DNA from: an uncultured Dorea sp. | GTDB lineage: Bacteria; Bacillota; Clostridia; Lachnospirales; Lachnospiraceae | Length of the DNA stretch: 64,000 nt | Assembly (NCBI GenBank): GCA_910584575.1 | Contig: CAJUBG010000006.1 | Coordinates: 24,963 to 88,962, forward strand | Direction: 5' to 3' | Shown here: piece after piece, positions 52,589 to 61,423 of the stretch | How the letters are laid out: each line of letters opens with the position of its first letter | Position numbering within the stretch: position 1 is the first letter of the stretch | Position numbers and translations under genes: made by a program | Notes under the pieces: model-generated | Databases searched by the model: none | Seen by the model: only the letters and a program-made list of their open reading frames with translations | Told to the model about the DNA's origin: nothing

Positions 52589-52669
52589 TTGGGTATACCT
52601 TGATGGATGCAGTCCACCTACCCGAAGGGTATGCGTTGCGGTGTGCCCTTGGGTATATTTTACGATACC
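52589..52669. repeat. GGGTAT-rich repeat element after gltD
   Basis: TTGGGTATA occurs at 52589-52597 and 52649-52657. Between them TACCC-GAA-GGGTA (52619-52631) is a small perfect hairpin, and GGTAT/ATACC (52652-52656, 52665-52669) can pair around the second copy. These are too close and too many to be chance, but no T run follows, so this is not a standard terminator. Its role is unknown. Confidence 0.5.
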
Positions 52670-52699
52670 TTGCCGATAGAGATTCCTCTTAAAAACATT

Positions 52700-52751
52700 T
52701 GTTACAAAATTATTAAAAAATGTTGCAAGTTTTAGTGGTTTGAGGTATAAT
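52700..52751 (+). promoter_or_regulatory. Promoter of the NlpC/P60 hydrolase gene
   Basis: TTGCAA (52723-52728), 17 bases, TATAAT (52746-52751). Upstream, TGTTAC at 52700-52705 followed five bases later by TATTAA differs by one base from the WalR box (TGTWAH-N5-TGTWAH). Known WalR targets include cell-wall endopeptidases, so control by WalRK is possible. Confidence 0.7.
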
Positions 52752-52838
52752 TGTTACCAGATGTAGAGGGACTATGTCGAAAGAACGTAGATGAGTGTAA
52801 ATAGTAAGCAGAAAATACATAAAAAGGATGGTTTCACT

Positions 52839-53999
52839 ATGAGAAAATTTGGAGCAAGACTTTTGGCCGCTATTGTTGCAGGTTCTCTGATTGTAACGCC
52901 GGTTATGGCGGCGCCGTCAATCGATGAACTGAAAGAGGACAAGGCTGAGAAGCAGAGTGAAGTGAATTCCCTGCAGGAGGAATTGACGCAGATTCTATCA
53001 AAGATTAATGGTCTGGAGGAGGATCTGGTCAAGAAGGGCGAGGAGATCATCCAGGCAACGGATGACTTGGCGGCTGCTGAGGTGAGAGAGAGAGAACAGT
53101 ATGAGGCGATGAAGCTTCGTATTAAATATATGTACGAAGAAGGAGACACGACGGCTCTTGAGTCTCTTGTAACGGCGGAGAATTTCTCTGACCTGGTGAA
53201 TAAGGCAGAATATGTACAGAATGTGCATGATTATGACAGAGATCAGTTACAGGAATATGTAGAGACGAAGAATGAGATCTCAGAGCTTAAGGCTACTCTT
53301 GAGGAAGACCAGAAGAAGCTGGAATCTTTGCAGGTTGAATATGAGGACCAAAAGGATGTATTGAATACGACCATTGAGGAGAAGCGGGCAGAGGTAGCCG
53401 ACTTAGACGGTCAGATTCAGGCAGCGGTAGAGGCAGCGGCAAGAGAAGCTGAGGAGAGAAGGCGCCAGGAGGAAGAAGCGCGTCAGGCGGCAGCGGCAGC
53501 CAACAACAATAATTCCGGAAACCGTAATAATGGTAACAACAGCAATAATAGCAATAACAGCCAGGCTACGGGAGGTTCTGGTAATCAATCGTCAAATAAC
53601 TCAGGCAGCAGTGGAAATAGTAGTAGCAGCAGTAGCAGCAATTCCGGTTATACAGGCTCTGGCAATGCGTCTGTTGGAATGACAATTGTAGGCGCTGCGC
53701 GTTCCCAGATTGGAGTTCCTTATGTATGGGGCGGTACAAAGCCTGGTTCAGGACTTGACTGTTCAGGACTTACCCAGTATGCCCACAGGGCAGCGGGAAT
53801 CAGTATCGGACGTACATCAGGTGAGCAGGGAGGCGGCGGAGTTCCGGTCAGCAGTCCGATGCCTGGAGACATTGTTTGCTATTCCGGCCATGTAGGAATT
53901 TATACCGGAGGCGGAATGATGGTTCATGCGCCTCAGCCGGGACAGAATGTGAAGGAAGTCGCTGTATATGGCTCTCCATGGTACAGACGTTACTGGTAG
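52839..53999 (+). CDS. Secreted NlpC/P60 peptidoglycan endopeptidase
   Basis: A 386-residue wall hydrolase. ATG 52839 (MRKFGARLL) gives a signal peptide of about 25 residues ending VMAAP. Residues about 27-215 are a long coiled coil like the CwlO/PcsB N-terminus. An Asn/Ser-rich linker (about 225-285) is followed by the NlpC/P60 domain: catalytic Cys in GLDCSGLTQYA (about 308), His in SGHVGIYTG (about 350) and the third residue His in MVHAPQPG. It cuts the D-Glu-diamino acid bond in peptide stems and probably acts in cell elongation or division. Confidence 0.92.
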   Translation: MRKFGARLLAAIVAGSLIVTPVMAAPSIDELKEDKAEKQSEVNSLQEELTQILSKINGLEEDLVKKGEEIIQATDDLAAAEVREREQYEAMKLRIKYMYEEGDTTALESLVTAENFSDLVNKAEYVQNVHDYDRDQLQEYVETKNEISELKATLEEDQKKLESLQVEYEDQKDVLNTTIEEKRAEVADLDGQIQAAVEAAAREAEERRRQEEEARQAAAAANNNNSGNRNNGNNSNNSNNSQATGGSGNQSSNNSGSSGNSSSSSSSNSGYTGSGNASVGMTIVGAARSQIGVPYVWGGTKPGSGLDCSGLTQYAHRAAGISIGRTSGEQGGGGVPVSSPMPGDIVCYSGHVGIYTGGGMMVHAPQPGQNVKEVAVYGSPWYRRYW

Positions 54000-54010
54000 A
54001 ATACATATTG

Positions 54011-54034
54011 TAGAATTTAAGCTAGAATTTAAGC
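54011..54034. repeat. Tandem 12-base repeat
   Basis: TAGAATTTAAGC is present twice in direct tandem (54011-54022, 54023-54034), just after the NlpC/P60 stop codon. Possible slippage product. Confidence 0.8.
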
Positions 54035-54038
54035 TAAG

Positions 54039-54064
54039 AAAAGCCTTGCAAATGCAAGGCTTTT
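54039..54064 (+). terminator. Terminator after the NlpC/P60 gene
   Basis: AAAAGCCTTGCA (54039-54050) and TGCAAGGCTTTT (54053-54064) form a 12-base perfect inverted repeat ending in T. Confidence 0.85.
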
Positions 54065-54203
54065 ATGCTATCATGATAAAGTCGCAAAAATCACGCATTT
54101 GTTTGCCTAAGAGGGTGCCAGAGCTGTATGTCAGGAGATATTCAGGCTGGTTTCAAGGGCTTACACACATGCGGAAGCAAAAAACCAAATGGAGGAAAGA
54201 AAC
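54046..54203 (+). promoter_or_regulatory. rpsB promoter and leader
   Basis: TTGCAA (54046-54051) and TATCAT (54069-54074) with a 17-base spacer could drive rpsB; if so the -35 lies inside the preceding terminator. The transcript would have a leader of about 120 bases (54083-54203) with GC-richer, pairing-prone blocks. This is long enough for ribosomal-protein feedback control, but I cannot match it to a known leader class. Confidence 0.4.
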
Positions 54204-54953
54204 ATGAGCGTAATTTCAATGAAGCAACTTTTAGAAGCAGGTGTTCATTTCGGACATCAGACCAGAAGATGGAATCCTAAGATGGCTCCGTACATTTACA
54301 CAGAGAGAAACGGAATCTACATTATCGACTTACAGAAGTCTGTGGGCAAGGTGGACGAGGCATATCAGGCAGTATCCGACATTGCGGCGGACGGCGGTAC
54401 AGTATTGTTTGTCGGAACCAAGAAGCAGGCACAGGATGCGATCAAGACTGAGGCTGAGCGCTGCGGAATGTTCTATGTGAATGAGAGATGGCTTGGCGGT
54501 ATGCTGACCAACTTCAAGACCATCAAGAGCAGAGTTGCACGTTTGAAAGAGATTGAGAGAATGTCTGAGGACGGAACCTTCGACGTACTGCCGAAGAAGG
54601 AAGTTATCCAGTTGAAGAAAGAGTGGGAGAAGTTAGAGAAGAACTTGGGCGGAATCAAAGAGATGAAGCAGCTTCCGGACGCTATCTTCGTAGTAGACCC
54701 GAAGAAGGAGAGAATCTGCGTACAGGAGGCTCACACACTGGGAATCCCGTTGATTGGTATTGCAGATACCAACTGTGACCCTGAGGAACTGGATTATGTA
54801 ATTCCTGGCAACGACGACGCTATCCGCGCGGTGAAGCTGATTGTTTCCAAGATGGCTGACGCTGTCGTTGAGGCAAATCAGGGAATGACAGGCGCAGACG
54901 GCGCGTATGACGAGGCAGAGGCAGAAGCGTACAGTGCAGAGGTTGACGAGTAG
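54204..54953 (+). CDS. rpsB: 30S ribosomal protein S2
   Basis: A 249-residue S2 starting at ATG 54204 (MSVISMKQLLEAGVHFGHQT), 8 bases after GGAGG. The zones HFGHQTRRWNPKM, ERNGIYIIDLQKS, NERWLGGMLTNF and IPLIGIADTNCDP are diagnostic. The acidic tail beyond residue about 235 is usual in Clostridia. tsf follows after 26 bases. Confidence 0.97.
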   Translation: MSVISMKQLLEAGVHFGHQTRRWNPKMAPYIYTERNGIYIIDLQKSVGKVDEAYQAVSDIAADGGTVLFVGTKKQAQDAIKTEAERCGMFYVNERWLGGMLTNFKTIKSRVARLKEIERMSEDGTFDVLPKKEVIQLKKEWEKLEKNLGGIKEMKQLPDAIFVVDPKKERICVQEAHTLGIPLIGIADTNCDPEELDYVIPGNDDAIRAVKLIVSKMADAVVEANQGMTGADGAYDEAEAEAYSAEVDE

Positions 54954-54979
54954 ATTACAGACATTTGGAGGAGATAGAC

Positions 54980-55918
54980 ATGGCAGTTACAGCTAGTATG
55001 GTAAAAGAGTTAAGAGAGATGACAGGCGCAGGCATGATGGACTGTAAGAAGGCTCTGAACGAGACGAACGGGGACATGGATGCGGCTGTAGAATATCTGA
55101 GAAAGAACGGACAGGCAAAGGCTGAGAAGAAGGCCGGACGTATTGCGGCAGAGGGTATCGTTGCTACTACAATCAAGGGCGACGACAAGGTGGCTGCAAT
55201 CGTTGAGGTCAATGCCGAGACTGATTTCGTTGCAAAGAACGAAGTATTCCAGACTTATGTGAAGGAAGTGGTAGAGCAGCTTGCAGATTCCAATGCGGCA
55301 GATGTAGAAGGCTTTAAGGCAGAGTCATGGGCTCTTGACACATCTATGACCGTGCAGGATAAGCTGGCGGCTATGATCGCTAAGATTGGCGAGAATATGA
55401 ACATCAGAAGATTCGAGAAGGTCGTTTCTGAGAATGGAATCGTAGTATCCTACATCCATGCAGGCGGCAAGATTGGTGTTCTGGTTGAGGCTGAGACTCA
55501 GAGCAATTCTGATGCTGTTAAGGACGCTCTTAAGAATGTGGCTATGCAGATTGCGGCCCTGAATCCGAAGTATGTGTCTACTGATGATGTACCGGAGGAG
55601 TACAAAGAGCATGAGAAGGAGATTCTGATTGCGCAGGCCAAGAACGATCCTAAGAATGCCAACAAGCCGGAGAATATTATTGAGAAGATGATTACCGGAC
55701 GTCTTAACAAAGAGCTGAAGGAGGTCTGCCTGTTAGAGCAGGAGTATGTGAAGGCTGAGAATAAGGAGACGGTTGCTAAGTATCTGGAGGCAGTTTCTAA
55801 GGAGGCTGGTTGTGCGGTTACTTTGAAGAAATTCGTACGTTTTGAGACGGGCGAAGGGCTTGAGAAGAAGAATGAGGATTTTGCGGCGGAGGTTGCGGCG
55901 CAGATGCAAGGAAACTAA
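54980..55918 (+). CDS. tsf: Elongation factor Ts
   Basis: A 312-residue guanine-nucleotide exchange factor for EF-Tu, starting at ATG 54980 (MAVTASMVKELREMTGAGMMD) behind GGAGGAG. The N-terminal UBA-like region and the TDFVAKNE motif (about 80-87) are clear. In related genomes pyrH and frr normally follow; here the sequence changes abruptly to AT-rich accessory DNA. Confidence 0.97.
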   Translation: MAVTASMVKELREMTGAGMMDCKKALNETNGDMDAAVEYLRKNGQAKAEKKAGRIAAEGIVATTIKGDDKVAAIVEVNAETDFVAKNEVFQTYVKEVVEQLADSNAADVEGFKAESWALDTSMTVQDKLAAMIAKIGENMNIRRFEKVVSENGIVVSYIHAGGKIGVLVEAETQSNSDAVKDALKNVAMQIAALNPKYVSTDDVPEEYKEHEKEILIAQAKNDPKNANKPENIIEKMITGRLNKELKEVCLLEQEYVKAENKETVAKYLEAVSKEAGCAVTLKKFVRFETGEGLEKKNEDFAAEVAAQMQGN

Positions 55919-56149
55919 TAAGAAAAGTTTCCATGTAAAAACCCTCGGAAATGTAGGGAAATCAAGGCTTACACCGTGTTTTGCGGGTATGGATAGAATA
56001 TCATAATCTATCGTAGATTATCGCAAAATATCACAACAATTTTGGTAAAGATTTGGTATGAATTTTGGTAAAATATTTTACCAAAGTCATTCTCGAAAAG
56101 TTTGCTTGTTTATTCGCTGAATGGAAGGAATAGAGCATCAATTTAATAA
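55919..56149. other. Junction between tsf and the accessory region, with TTTGGTA repeats
   Basis: No gene is seen. The region holds three copies of TTTGGTA (56041, 56052, 56064). A perfect 22-base palindrome at 56064-56085 is made of TTTGGTAAAAT followed by its exact reverse complement. Repeats and palindromes of this kind are common at recombinase or replication-protein binding sites. Together with the loss of the expected pyrH-frr order and the fall in GC content, they make this a candidate left end of an integrated element. Confidence 0.5.
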
Positions 56150-56220
56150 TTAAGTATTAGCATAAGGGCATTACTGATTGTAGAAATACAATTTAGTAGT
56201 GTCCTTATTTTAATACTTAA
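56150..56220. repeat. 71-base near-perfect inverted repeat
   Basis: The arms nest in three steps: TTAAGTATTA (56150-56159) with TAATACTTAA (56211-56220), ATAAGGGCATTACT (56162-56175) with AGTAGTGTCCTTAT (56195-56208, two wobble pairs), and ATTGTA/TACAAT (56177-56182, 56187-56192) closing a GAAA loop. It could be a bidirectional terminator, a MITE-like insertion or an element end. Confidence 0.7.
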
Positions 56221-56267
56221 AACAAAAGTACACTATAAAACCAACACGTAGAAAGGAGACAACGATT

Positions 56268-56696
56268 ATGGCAAAAATCAATAACGTAGTCCGTATCATC
56301 GAGTTTTCAAATGAAAGAGAGTTTTACTCCAAAATCCAAGAAGACCTTATAAGCTATATGGATGAACCAGATTCAAGATGTTATAAATTGAAAAATATCC
56401 AGTTAATGGATGAAAACCATGCAATTCTATATTTTGAAGAAGATATAAATACAATCATGGTGAGATTCATCTATAACAAAGAAGTATTACATATGGAAGA
56501 AGCACCAGATGAAATAAGTTATTTTACAATTCAAGAAATATCTTTACTCAATGAGCTAGGAATGGTAACTATTGATGATACGACGTATGACATTGAAGAA
56601 ATTGAATATGTAATGAATATGTATGGTGTACGTCATGCAGATATTTATTGTCTGTATAATGGGGTTAAAACCCTCGCCTTAAGGCGAAACCTTTAG
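56268..56696 (+). CDS. Hypothetical acidic protein, 3' end altered by the insertion sequence
   Basis: A 142-residue acidic protein of no recognised family. GAAAGGAG precedes the ATG. It has no signal or membrane segment and looks globular (alternating beta and helix). The last dozen residues (from about NGVKTLALRR) are coded by the left end of the IS200-type element, so the original C-terminus has been replaced. Confidence 0.65.
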   Translation: MAKINNVVRIIEFSNEREFYSKIQEDLISYMDEPDSRCYKLKNIQLMDENHAILYFEEDINTIMVRFIYNKEVLHMEEAPDEISYFTIQEISLLNELGMVTIDDTTYDIEEIEYVMNMYGVRHADIYCLYNGVKTLALRRNL

Positions 56697-57302
56697 GTCA
56701 ACCCCATATCTTCAAGTTTAGAAAAAGTAAAAATAGAAATACTAAACTTGAGGTGAACAATATGCAGTACTATAGAAAATCGTCACATTGCACGTATGAC
56801 ATTAAGTATCACTTGGTATGGATTACGAAATATAGAAAACCAGTAATTACAGGGAAGATAGCAGTAAGAACAAGAGAATTGATCCGAATCATCTGTAACA
56901 GGAATGATGTGGAAATACTAGCAGGGCATGTAGGCGCAGATCATATCCATATGCTGGTATCTGTCCCACCACACTTGTCAGTAAGTAAATTGGTGCAATA
57001 TATAAAAGGGAATACATCCAAAAAATTGCAAATGGAATATAAAGAATTGAATAAACAATTCTGGGGGCAGCATTTGTGGGCAAGGGGATACTTTGCGGCA
57101 AGTAGTGGAAATGTGACAGATGAAATTATCAAAGAATATATACGAAATCAAGATTTGCAGGAGAAGAACAAATCCGATAACTTTGAGATAGGATAAAAGT
57201 AGGGTGCAAAAGAAGATAGTAGAACGGAGACAGCTTTAGGCTGCTTTAGCAGCAAATCGAACCTACCGGCTTTAGCCGGTAGTGGTTCAGTTCAGGAACT
57301 GT
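56659..57302 (+). mobile_element. IS200/IS605-family insertion sequence (tnpA only)
   Basis: The element is bounded by subterminal hairpins and not by inverted repeats, as in IS200/IS605. Left: ATGGGGTT/AACCCCAT (56659-56666, 56700-56707) enclosing TCGCCTTAAGGCGA (56674-56687). Right: GCTGC-TTTA-GCAGC (57240-57253), CTACCGGC-TTTA-GCCGGTAG (57263-57282) and CAGTTC-AG-GAACTG (57288-57301). It carries one gene, a HUH Y1 transposase; no tnpB is present. The outer limits are approximate because such elements make no target duplication. Confidence 0.85.
56762..57196 (+). CDS. tnpA: IS200-type TnpA, HUH/Y1 transposase
   Basis: A 144-residue single-strand transposase. The metal-binding HUH motif is in GADHIHMLVSVPP (about 59-71) and the catalytic Tyr in IKEYIRNQ (about 127). 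Length and motifs are complete, so it may be active. ATG 56762 is 8 bases after GAGG; a GTG at 56753 is possible but too close. Its left-end hairpin would also mask translation, as known for IS200 elements. Confidence 0.93.
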   Translation: MQYYRKSSHCTYDIKYHLVWITKYRKPVITGKIAVRTRELIRIICNRNDVEILAGHVGADHIHMLVSVPPHLSVSKLVQYIKGNTSKKLQMEYKELNKQFWGQHLWARGYFAASSGNVTDEIIKEYIRNQDLQEKNKSDNFEIG

Positions 57303-57309
57303 TGTAAAA

Positions 57310-58878
57310 ATGTTTTCCTACCAGTTGACAAGACCATCTATGGCAACGAGGGAACTTTGGCTTAAATTAAACCCCTTACTTTATGTACCGGCAATTCCTG
57401 TTCTTATATATGAAACGAGAAATTATCGGGGGAATACGCCGACAAAGCCAATGCTTGGAAACCGTACAAGGCTTGCCTTGGATGGAAGGGAGAAAATTGA
57501 ATTTAAGAAGTCGCTGATGTTGATGCTCTTTGGCAGCAAGATTCCAGTTATGGTTTATATTTTCAAACAAGAGACTTCAAAAGATGAATTTATTGATAAG
57601 AAATCGGTTATTTATATTTTAAATGGCCAGACACAGGGGGTAGAACCAAAAATCTTTATATCACAGGAAGTAGGATATCGTATTTTAAAAGATTATATGC
57701 TTGTTGCTGTGGATTGTTCTCAGATAGGAACGACTGCCCGGCAGGAATTATTAATGGCATCCCGTGATCGTCTGAAAAAAGGAAGATATTATAACGAATT
57801 GAGGAACGACATTATTTCGTTGTTGAAAAATGATCCTGATATAAGCCAGAAAGATCAGGAATATAAAGGTAAGGCATTCAAAGAGTCAAAGAAGGATAAA
57901 GATATGATCGAATCCTATTTTTCACGCTTTAAATCCAATCCCGATGTTAGGAAAATATTGTCTGGAAATAACGGTTCATTTTCGTTTTACAATAAAAAGG
58001 TATCTGCGGGAAGAAAGCAAAATAATAACCGAAACGATAATAAACAGAAAGCAGAAAAAAAGTTGCAGCGTTATCCATCTATTTTTAAAGTAAAAGGGTT
58101 TGATGCAGATTCCAAAGAATATGTAAAAGCGATTAAAAAAGGTGGGAAAGGGCGTATTATTTTAGAAACTGATGTAGAGAATGATTTTTTAACGCGTTCC
58201 AGCGATAATGGCTCTATTGAAATAGCAACGTTAGATTATGGAGAACGTGGTGGAAGAGGAGATCATTTTGTTTTACCAAATCAGGATGCGCAAAAACTGA
58301 AAGTACAAATAGCCGGACCATATGACGGTGAGATCCAGGTTATCGTAGAACCAAAAGAAAGCACGGAAGTTGAGGAACGAATACCGTTGACAATAAAAAT
58401 GATTTCATCAGCTGGAGAACATGAAGTTATTGTTTTTATTCGGGTGGAGCAGGAAGATAATAAATCAAAAAAGGAAAAAAAGAAAACGGTTGAACAGCCT
58501 GAATTGACACTTCCTCAATTAATTCGAGTAGTGAAAGAGAATCCCTCGAAAGAAGAAAAGACATGGAAAGATCGGAAGATGAATGGGGAATCTATTGTAA
58601 ATATGATGATTGCTTCTAATGGATCTGTAGACGCGATTTTTATAAATATGGATTCTAATTTAGTGAAGAAACTTCTCAATAAAAAGGGTGTGGATATCGA
58701 ACGCGTGAAAAACCAGTACTTAACATCTGTATATTCACATTCATTGATGATTTACACTACGATGTATGGATATTATGCACAGGAGGATATTGATCTGGAT
58801 AAGCATGTTGTGCAGCAAATACAAGATGATTTGCAAAATTCCGTTGAATTTTCATTTAGATATTATGCCAGTTTATGA
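57310..58878 (+). pseudogene. C-terminal part of a large protein, N-terminus lost at the insertion sequence
   Basis: A 522-codon open frame begins right at the right end of the insertion sequence, has no ribosome binding site and starts within what looks like folded protein (LTRPSMATRELWLKLNPLLY). It therefore seems to be the distal part of a longer gene. AVDCSQIGTTARQELLMASRDRLKKG-type residues near 138-160 recall the C-terminal region of some HSP90-like ATPases linked to phage defence; that likeness is from memory and weak. Residues about 410-445 are a Lys-rich linker. Function unknown. Confidence 0.55.
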
Positions 58879-58966
58879 ATGTCAGATGAAGAATTTGTAG
58901 ATTGATGGAATGGCTGTTTATCTTGTGTAACATTAAATAAGAGATATATTAAAGGAGAGATATTTT

Positions 58967-59137
58967 ATGTTAGTTGAGATGGAAAAAAAGTGGGAGTATT
59001 CGTTGGGTATGATTAAGGTTGATGGACTAGAACCAACTCCGGAGATGAAAGAATTAATAGAACGGGAAAAAAAGGGAGAGATTTCTATGGATGAATTAAA
59101 AAAGGCTCTTGATCGTAAGTACAAAATGAAACAGTGA
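58967..59137 (+). CDS. VbhA-like antitoxin of a Fic system
   Basis: A 56-residue protein with AAAGGAG in front, directly upstream of the fic gene. The pattern DGLEPTPEMKELIEREKKGEISMDEL matches VbhA-like antitoxins. The inhibitory motif of the family, (S/T)xxxE(G/N), is degenerate here: MIKVDG has Met at the Ser position and Asp at the Glu position. The partner toxin is also damaged, so loss of constraint is likely. Confidence 0.7.
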   Translation: MLVEMEKKWEYSLGMIKVDGLEPTPEMKELIEREKKGEISMDELKKALDRKYKMKQ

Positions 59138-59146
59138 GGATAGGTT

Positions 59147-59839
59147 ATGAGAGATCCTTATTTGTACCCGGATTCAGAAGTATTAAGGAATTTGGCTGAT
59201 ATTCATGATGTGGATATGTTGAGAAATATGGAAGCAGACTATTGTTCTTTCCAGCTTTCGGAAATAGTTGTGGATGATATTGAAATGGCTTATGATTTTG
59301 GAACTCTTTGCAATATGCACCATCATATTTTTCAAGATGTTTATGAATGGGCAGGAAAGCCCAGAGTTATCAATATAGAGAAAGCAGAAACTGTTTTAGG
59401 ATAGATTTCAATTGAATATTCAGATTGTTTTGATATTACGAAAGATGCAAAATATGTTTTGAGTGAGATGAATGCTTTTGATTGGCAAACTGCGTCTTTT
59501 GAAAATGTAGTAAGGACATTTAGTAATTATATGGCAAAACTCTGGAAAGTTCATCCGTATCGGGAGGAAAATACCAGAACAATTGTTACATTTTGTTGTA
59601 TGTTCATTGAGGCACAGGGAATTTATATTGAGAGTGATTTGTTTAAGGATAATGCCTCTTATATGCGCTCGGCCTTGGTAGCTGCGAATGCCATATTTCA
59701 TGATTTAGGAGATTTGAGAAAACCATATTATCTTTACCGGATTGTGCAGGATGCATTGGAGCAGGGGAAAGAAATGAGTAGCAGAGTGGAAAATTATATC
59801 CGAAAAGCTGAATTGCCAGTAACAAGAGAGAATATTTGA
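59147..59839 (+). pseudogene. fic: Fic-domain adenylyltransferase gene with in-frame stop
   Basis: A 230-codon frame coding for a Fic protein, interrupted by TAG at 59402-59404 (after EKAETVLG). The frame is not shifted; it resumes at once as ISIEYSDCFDITKD and carries the active-site loop HPYREENTR near residue 141, where the family has HPFxxGN(D/N)R. The Gly of the motif is Glu here. Fic toxins AMPylate targets. The stop removes the catalytic part unless it is read through, and the motif change suggests decay had begun. Confidence 0.82.
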
Positions 59840-59935
59840 AAAGTTATATTTTGGAATAGGAGAGAGCATAAGGAACATTCTTTTGAAGAAATAAGAAATT
59901 ATCTCAAAAAGTAAAATAAGATTGTTGAAGTGGAT

Positions 59936-60100
59936 ATGGATAGTTTTGGGTTTAATAATTTGGGGATACGGTTGAAAAGCCGCTTGCTTAGAGCAATCAA
60001 AAATCACTGCAAAGCCAGTAAAATGCATAGTTTCGGGGATATGCGACCGGGACGAGGAAAAGGGAAAGTTCGTAAAACAGATGGGGGCTATGTAATATAG
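59936..60100 (+). pseudogene. Short basic frame, probably a gene remnant
   Basis: A 54-residue basic frame (MDSFGFNNLGIRLKSRLLRA and on to a Lys/Arg/Gly-rich end) without a ribosome binding site. It may be the tail of a lost nucleic-acid-binding protein. A terminator follows 30 bases later. No family recognised. Confidence 0.3.
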
Positions 60101-60130
60101 CTAAATTAAATTTAGTAGGAAAAGTTGGAG

Positions 60131-60159
60131 GGCTTCAGAGAAATCTGAGGCCCTTTTTC
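60131..60159 (+). terminator. Terminator after the Fic region
   Basis: GGGCTTCAGA (60131-60140), GAAA loop, TCTGAGGCCC (60145-60154), one G-U pair, then five T. Confidence 0.92.
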
Positions 60160-60206
60160 TTTTATGGAACTGGAAATTTGGATTGCAGCATATGCATATG
60201 TTTGTA

Positions 60207-60315
60207 AAAATAGTTTAAAAATAAACTGTTTTGATAACATTTTAAACTTGGCAGAAAAAAATTATTATAGTATAAATTAAAAATGTAGCAAAATAGTTTG
60301 GAAACAAACTATTTT
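60207..60315 (+). promoter_or_regulatory. abiE promoter with two palindromic operators
   Basis: TTGGCA (60248-60253), 17 bases, TATAAA (60271-60276). On each side lies a copy of the same palindrome: AAAATAGTTTA/TAAACTGTTTT (60207-60217, 60222-60232) and AAAATAGTTTG/CAAACTATTTT (60290-60300, 60305-60315). Two inverted repeats in the abiE promoter bound by AbiEi are the known autoregulatory arrangement of type IV abiE systems. Confidence 0.8.
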
Positions 60316-60341
60316 GAATGAAAAATAAACGGTGAAGCGGT

Positions 60342-61106
60342 ATGAAATTATATTTTGAATTACTAAAATATCCAGTATTCACAATGGAACATGTAAGTCA
60401 ATATTATGATAACATTGAAAGTGCGCGTTCGGCGGTAAAACGTTTAATAAAGAGTGGTTTTGTAGTAAAAATACGAAATAATCTTTACACATGTATTAGT
60501 GGAGAAACAGATGCTCCATTGGCGAACCGTTATCAAATTGCAGGAGCGATTACACCTACCTCTTATCTTTCTCATCATTCGGCAATGGAATATTATGGAA
60601 TTAGTGATCAGATTTTTTATGAGGTTTATGTATTTTCGAATACTATGTTTCGGGATTTTGAATTTGATGGATACACATTTTGTTATGTGTGTTCTAAATG
60701 TAATGAGGGAGTTGAAACAGTAAAATATAGCGGGGGTGTGTGAATAACAGATAAAGAATGGGCTGTGATTGACAGCATTAAGGATTTGGATAAAATAGCA
60801 GGACTGAAAGAAGTGATTGATAATATTCAAGAGGTATCTGTTCTTAGAGAAAAACGTATGCTAGCATATTTAGAATGTTATGATAATCAATTTTTATATC
60901 AAAAAGTGGGCTTTTTTCTGAAAAGTCAACAGGAACGCATTGGATTATCAAATGAGTTCTTTCAGATATGTAAAGACAGGATTGGGCGCAGTAAACGTTA
61001 TTTGACGAAAGATTACAAGGAAGGAAAATATAATGCTATATGGCGGCTTGTAGTTCCAGAGCAGATGCATTATTTGAAAAATGAAGGAGTCAGGCATGAA
61101 CTATAA
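60342..61106 (+). pseudogene. abiEi: AbiEi-type antitoxin gene with nonsense codon
   Basis: A 254-codon frame with an N-terminal winged helix (about 10-60: TMEHVSQYYDNIESARSAVK, VVKIRNNLYTC) and the AbiEi body (SYLSHHSAMEYYG). It is broken by TGA at 60741-60743 in the segment GGV-stop-ITDKEWAVIDSI, where relatives have Arg (CGA to TGA is one step). The rest of the frame is open to 61106. The DNA-binding half may still be made (133 residues) and bind the intact operators. Confidence 0.82.
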
Positions 61107-61287
61107 TAAGGGATAACTTGGACAAATGGCAAAGCAATATGGATTTGTTCGAGATACATTTGAAAAAGTGTTGAGACTGAAAGAAATATTGACCTATTTG
61201 AATAAAGATGAATATCTGCATGAACATCTGGCTTTAAAAGGCGGAACAGCAATCAACATGACTATTTTGTTTGGATTACTCAATTAA
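61096..61287 (+). pseudogene. abiEii: Remnant of AbiEii nucleotidyltransferase toxin gene
   Basis: The frame starts at ATG 61096, overlapping the abiEi end by 11 bases. It reads MNYNKG, a TAA stop (61114-61116), then LGQMAKQYGFVRDTFEKVLR and on to LALKGGTAIN, the first nucleotidyltransferase motif, before ending at 61287. Intact toxins are about 300 residues. A nonsense codon plus a large 3' deletion make it inactive. Confidence 0.8.
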
Positions 61288-61423
61288 ATAATTGCTTTGG
61301 AAATATGCATAAATATAATACTCTTCCTGAGAATTGGGGGGATGTTTATAAAAACATAACTGATGCGAGGAATGCTGGCCTAAATGTGCAGTAGACAAAT
61401 ACGGAATTCGTGATAATAATTAT

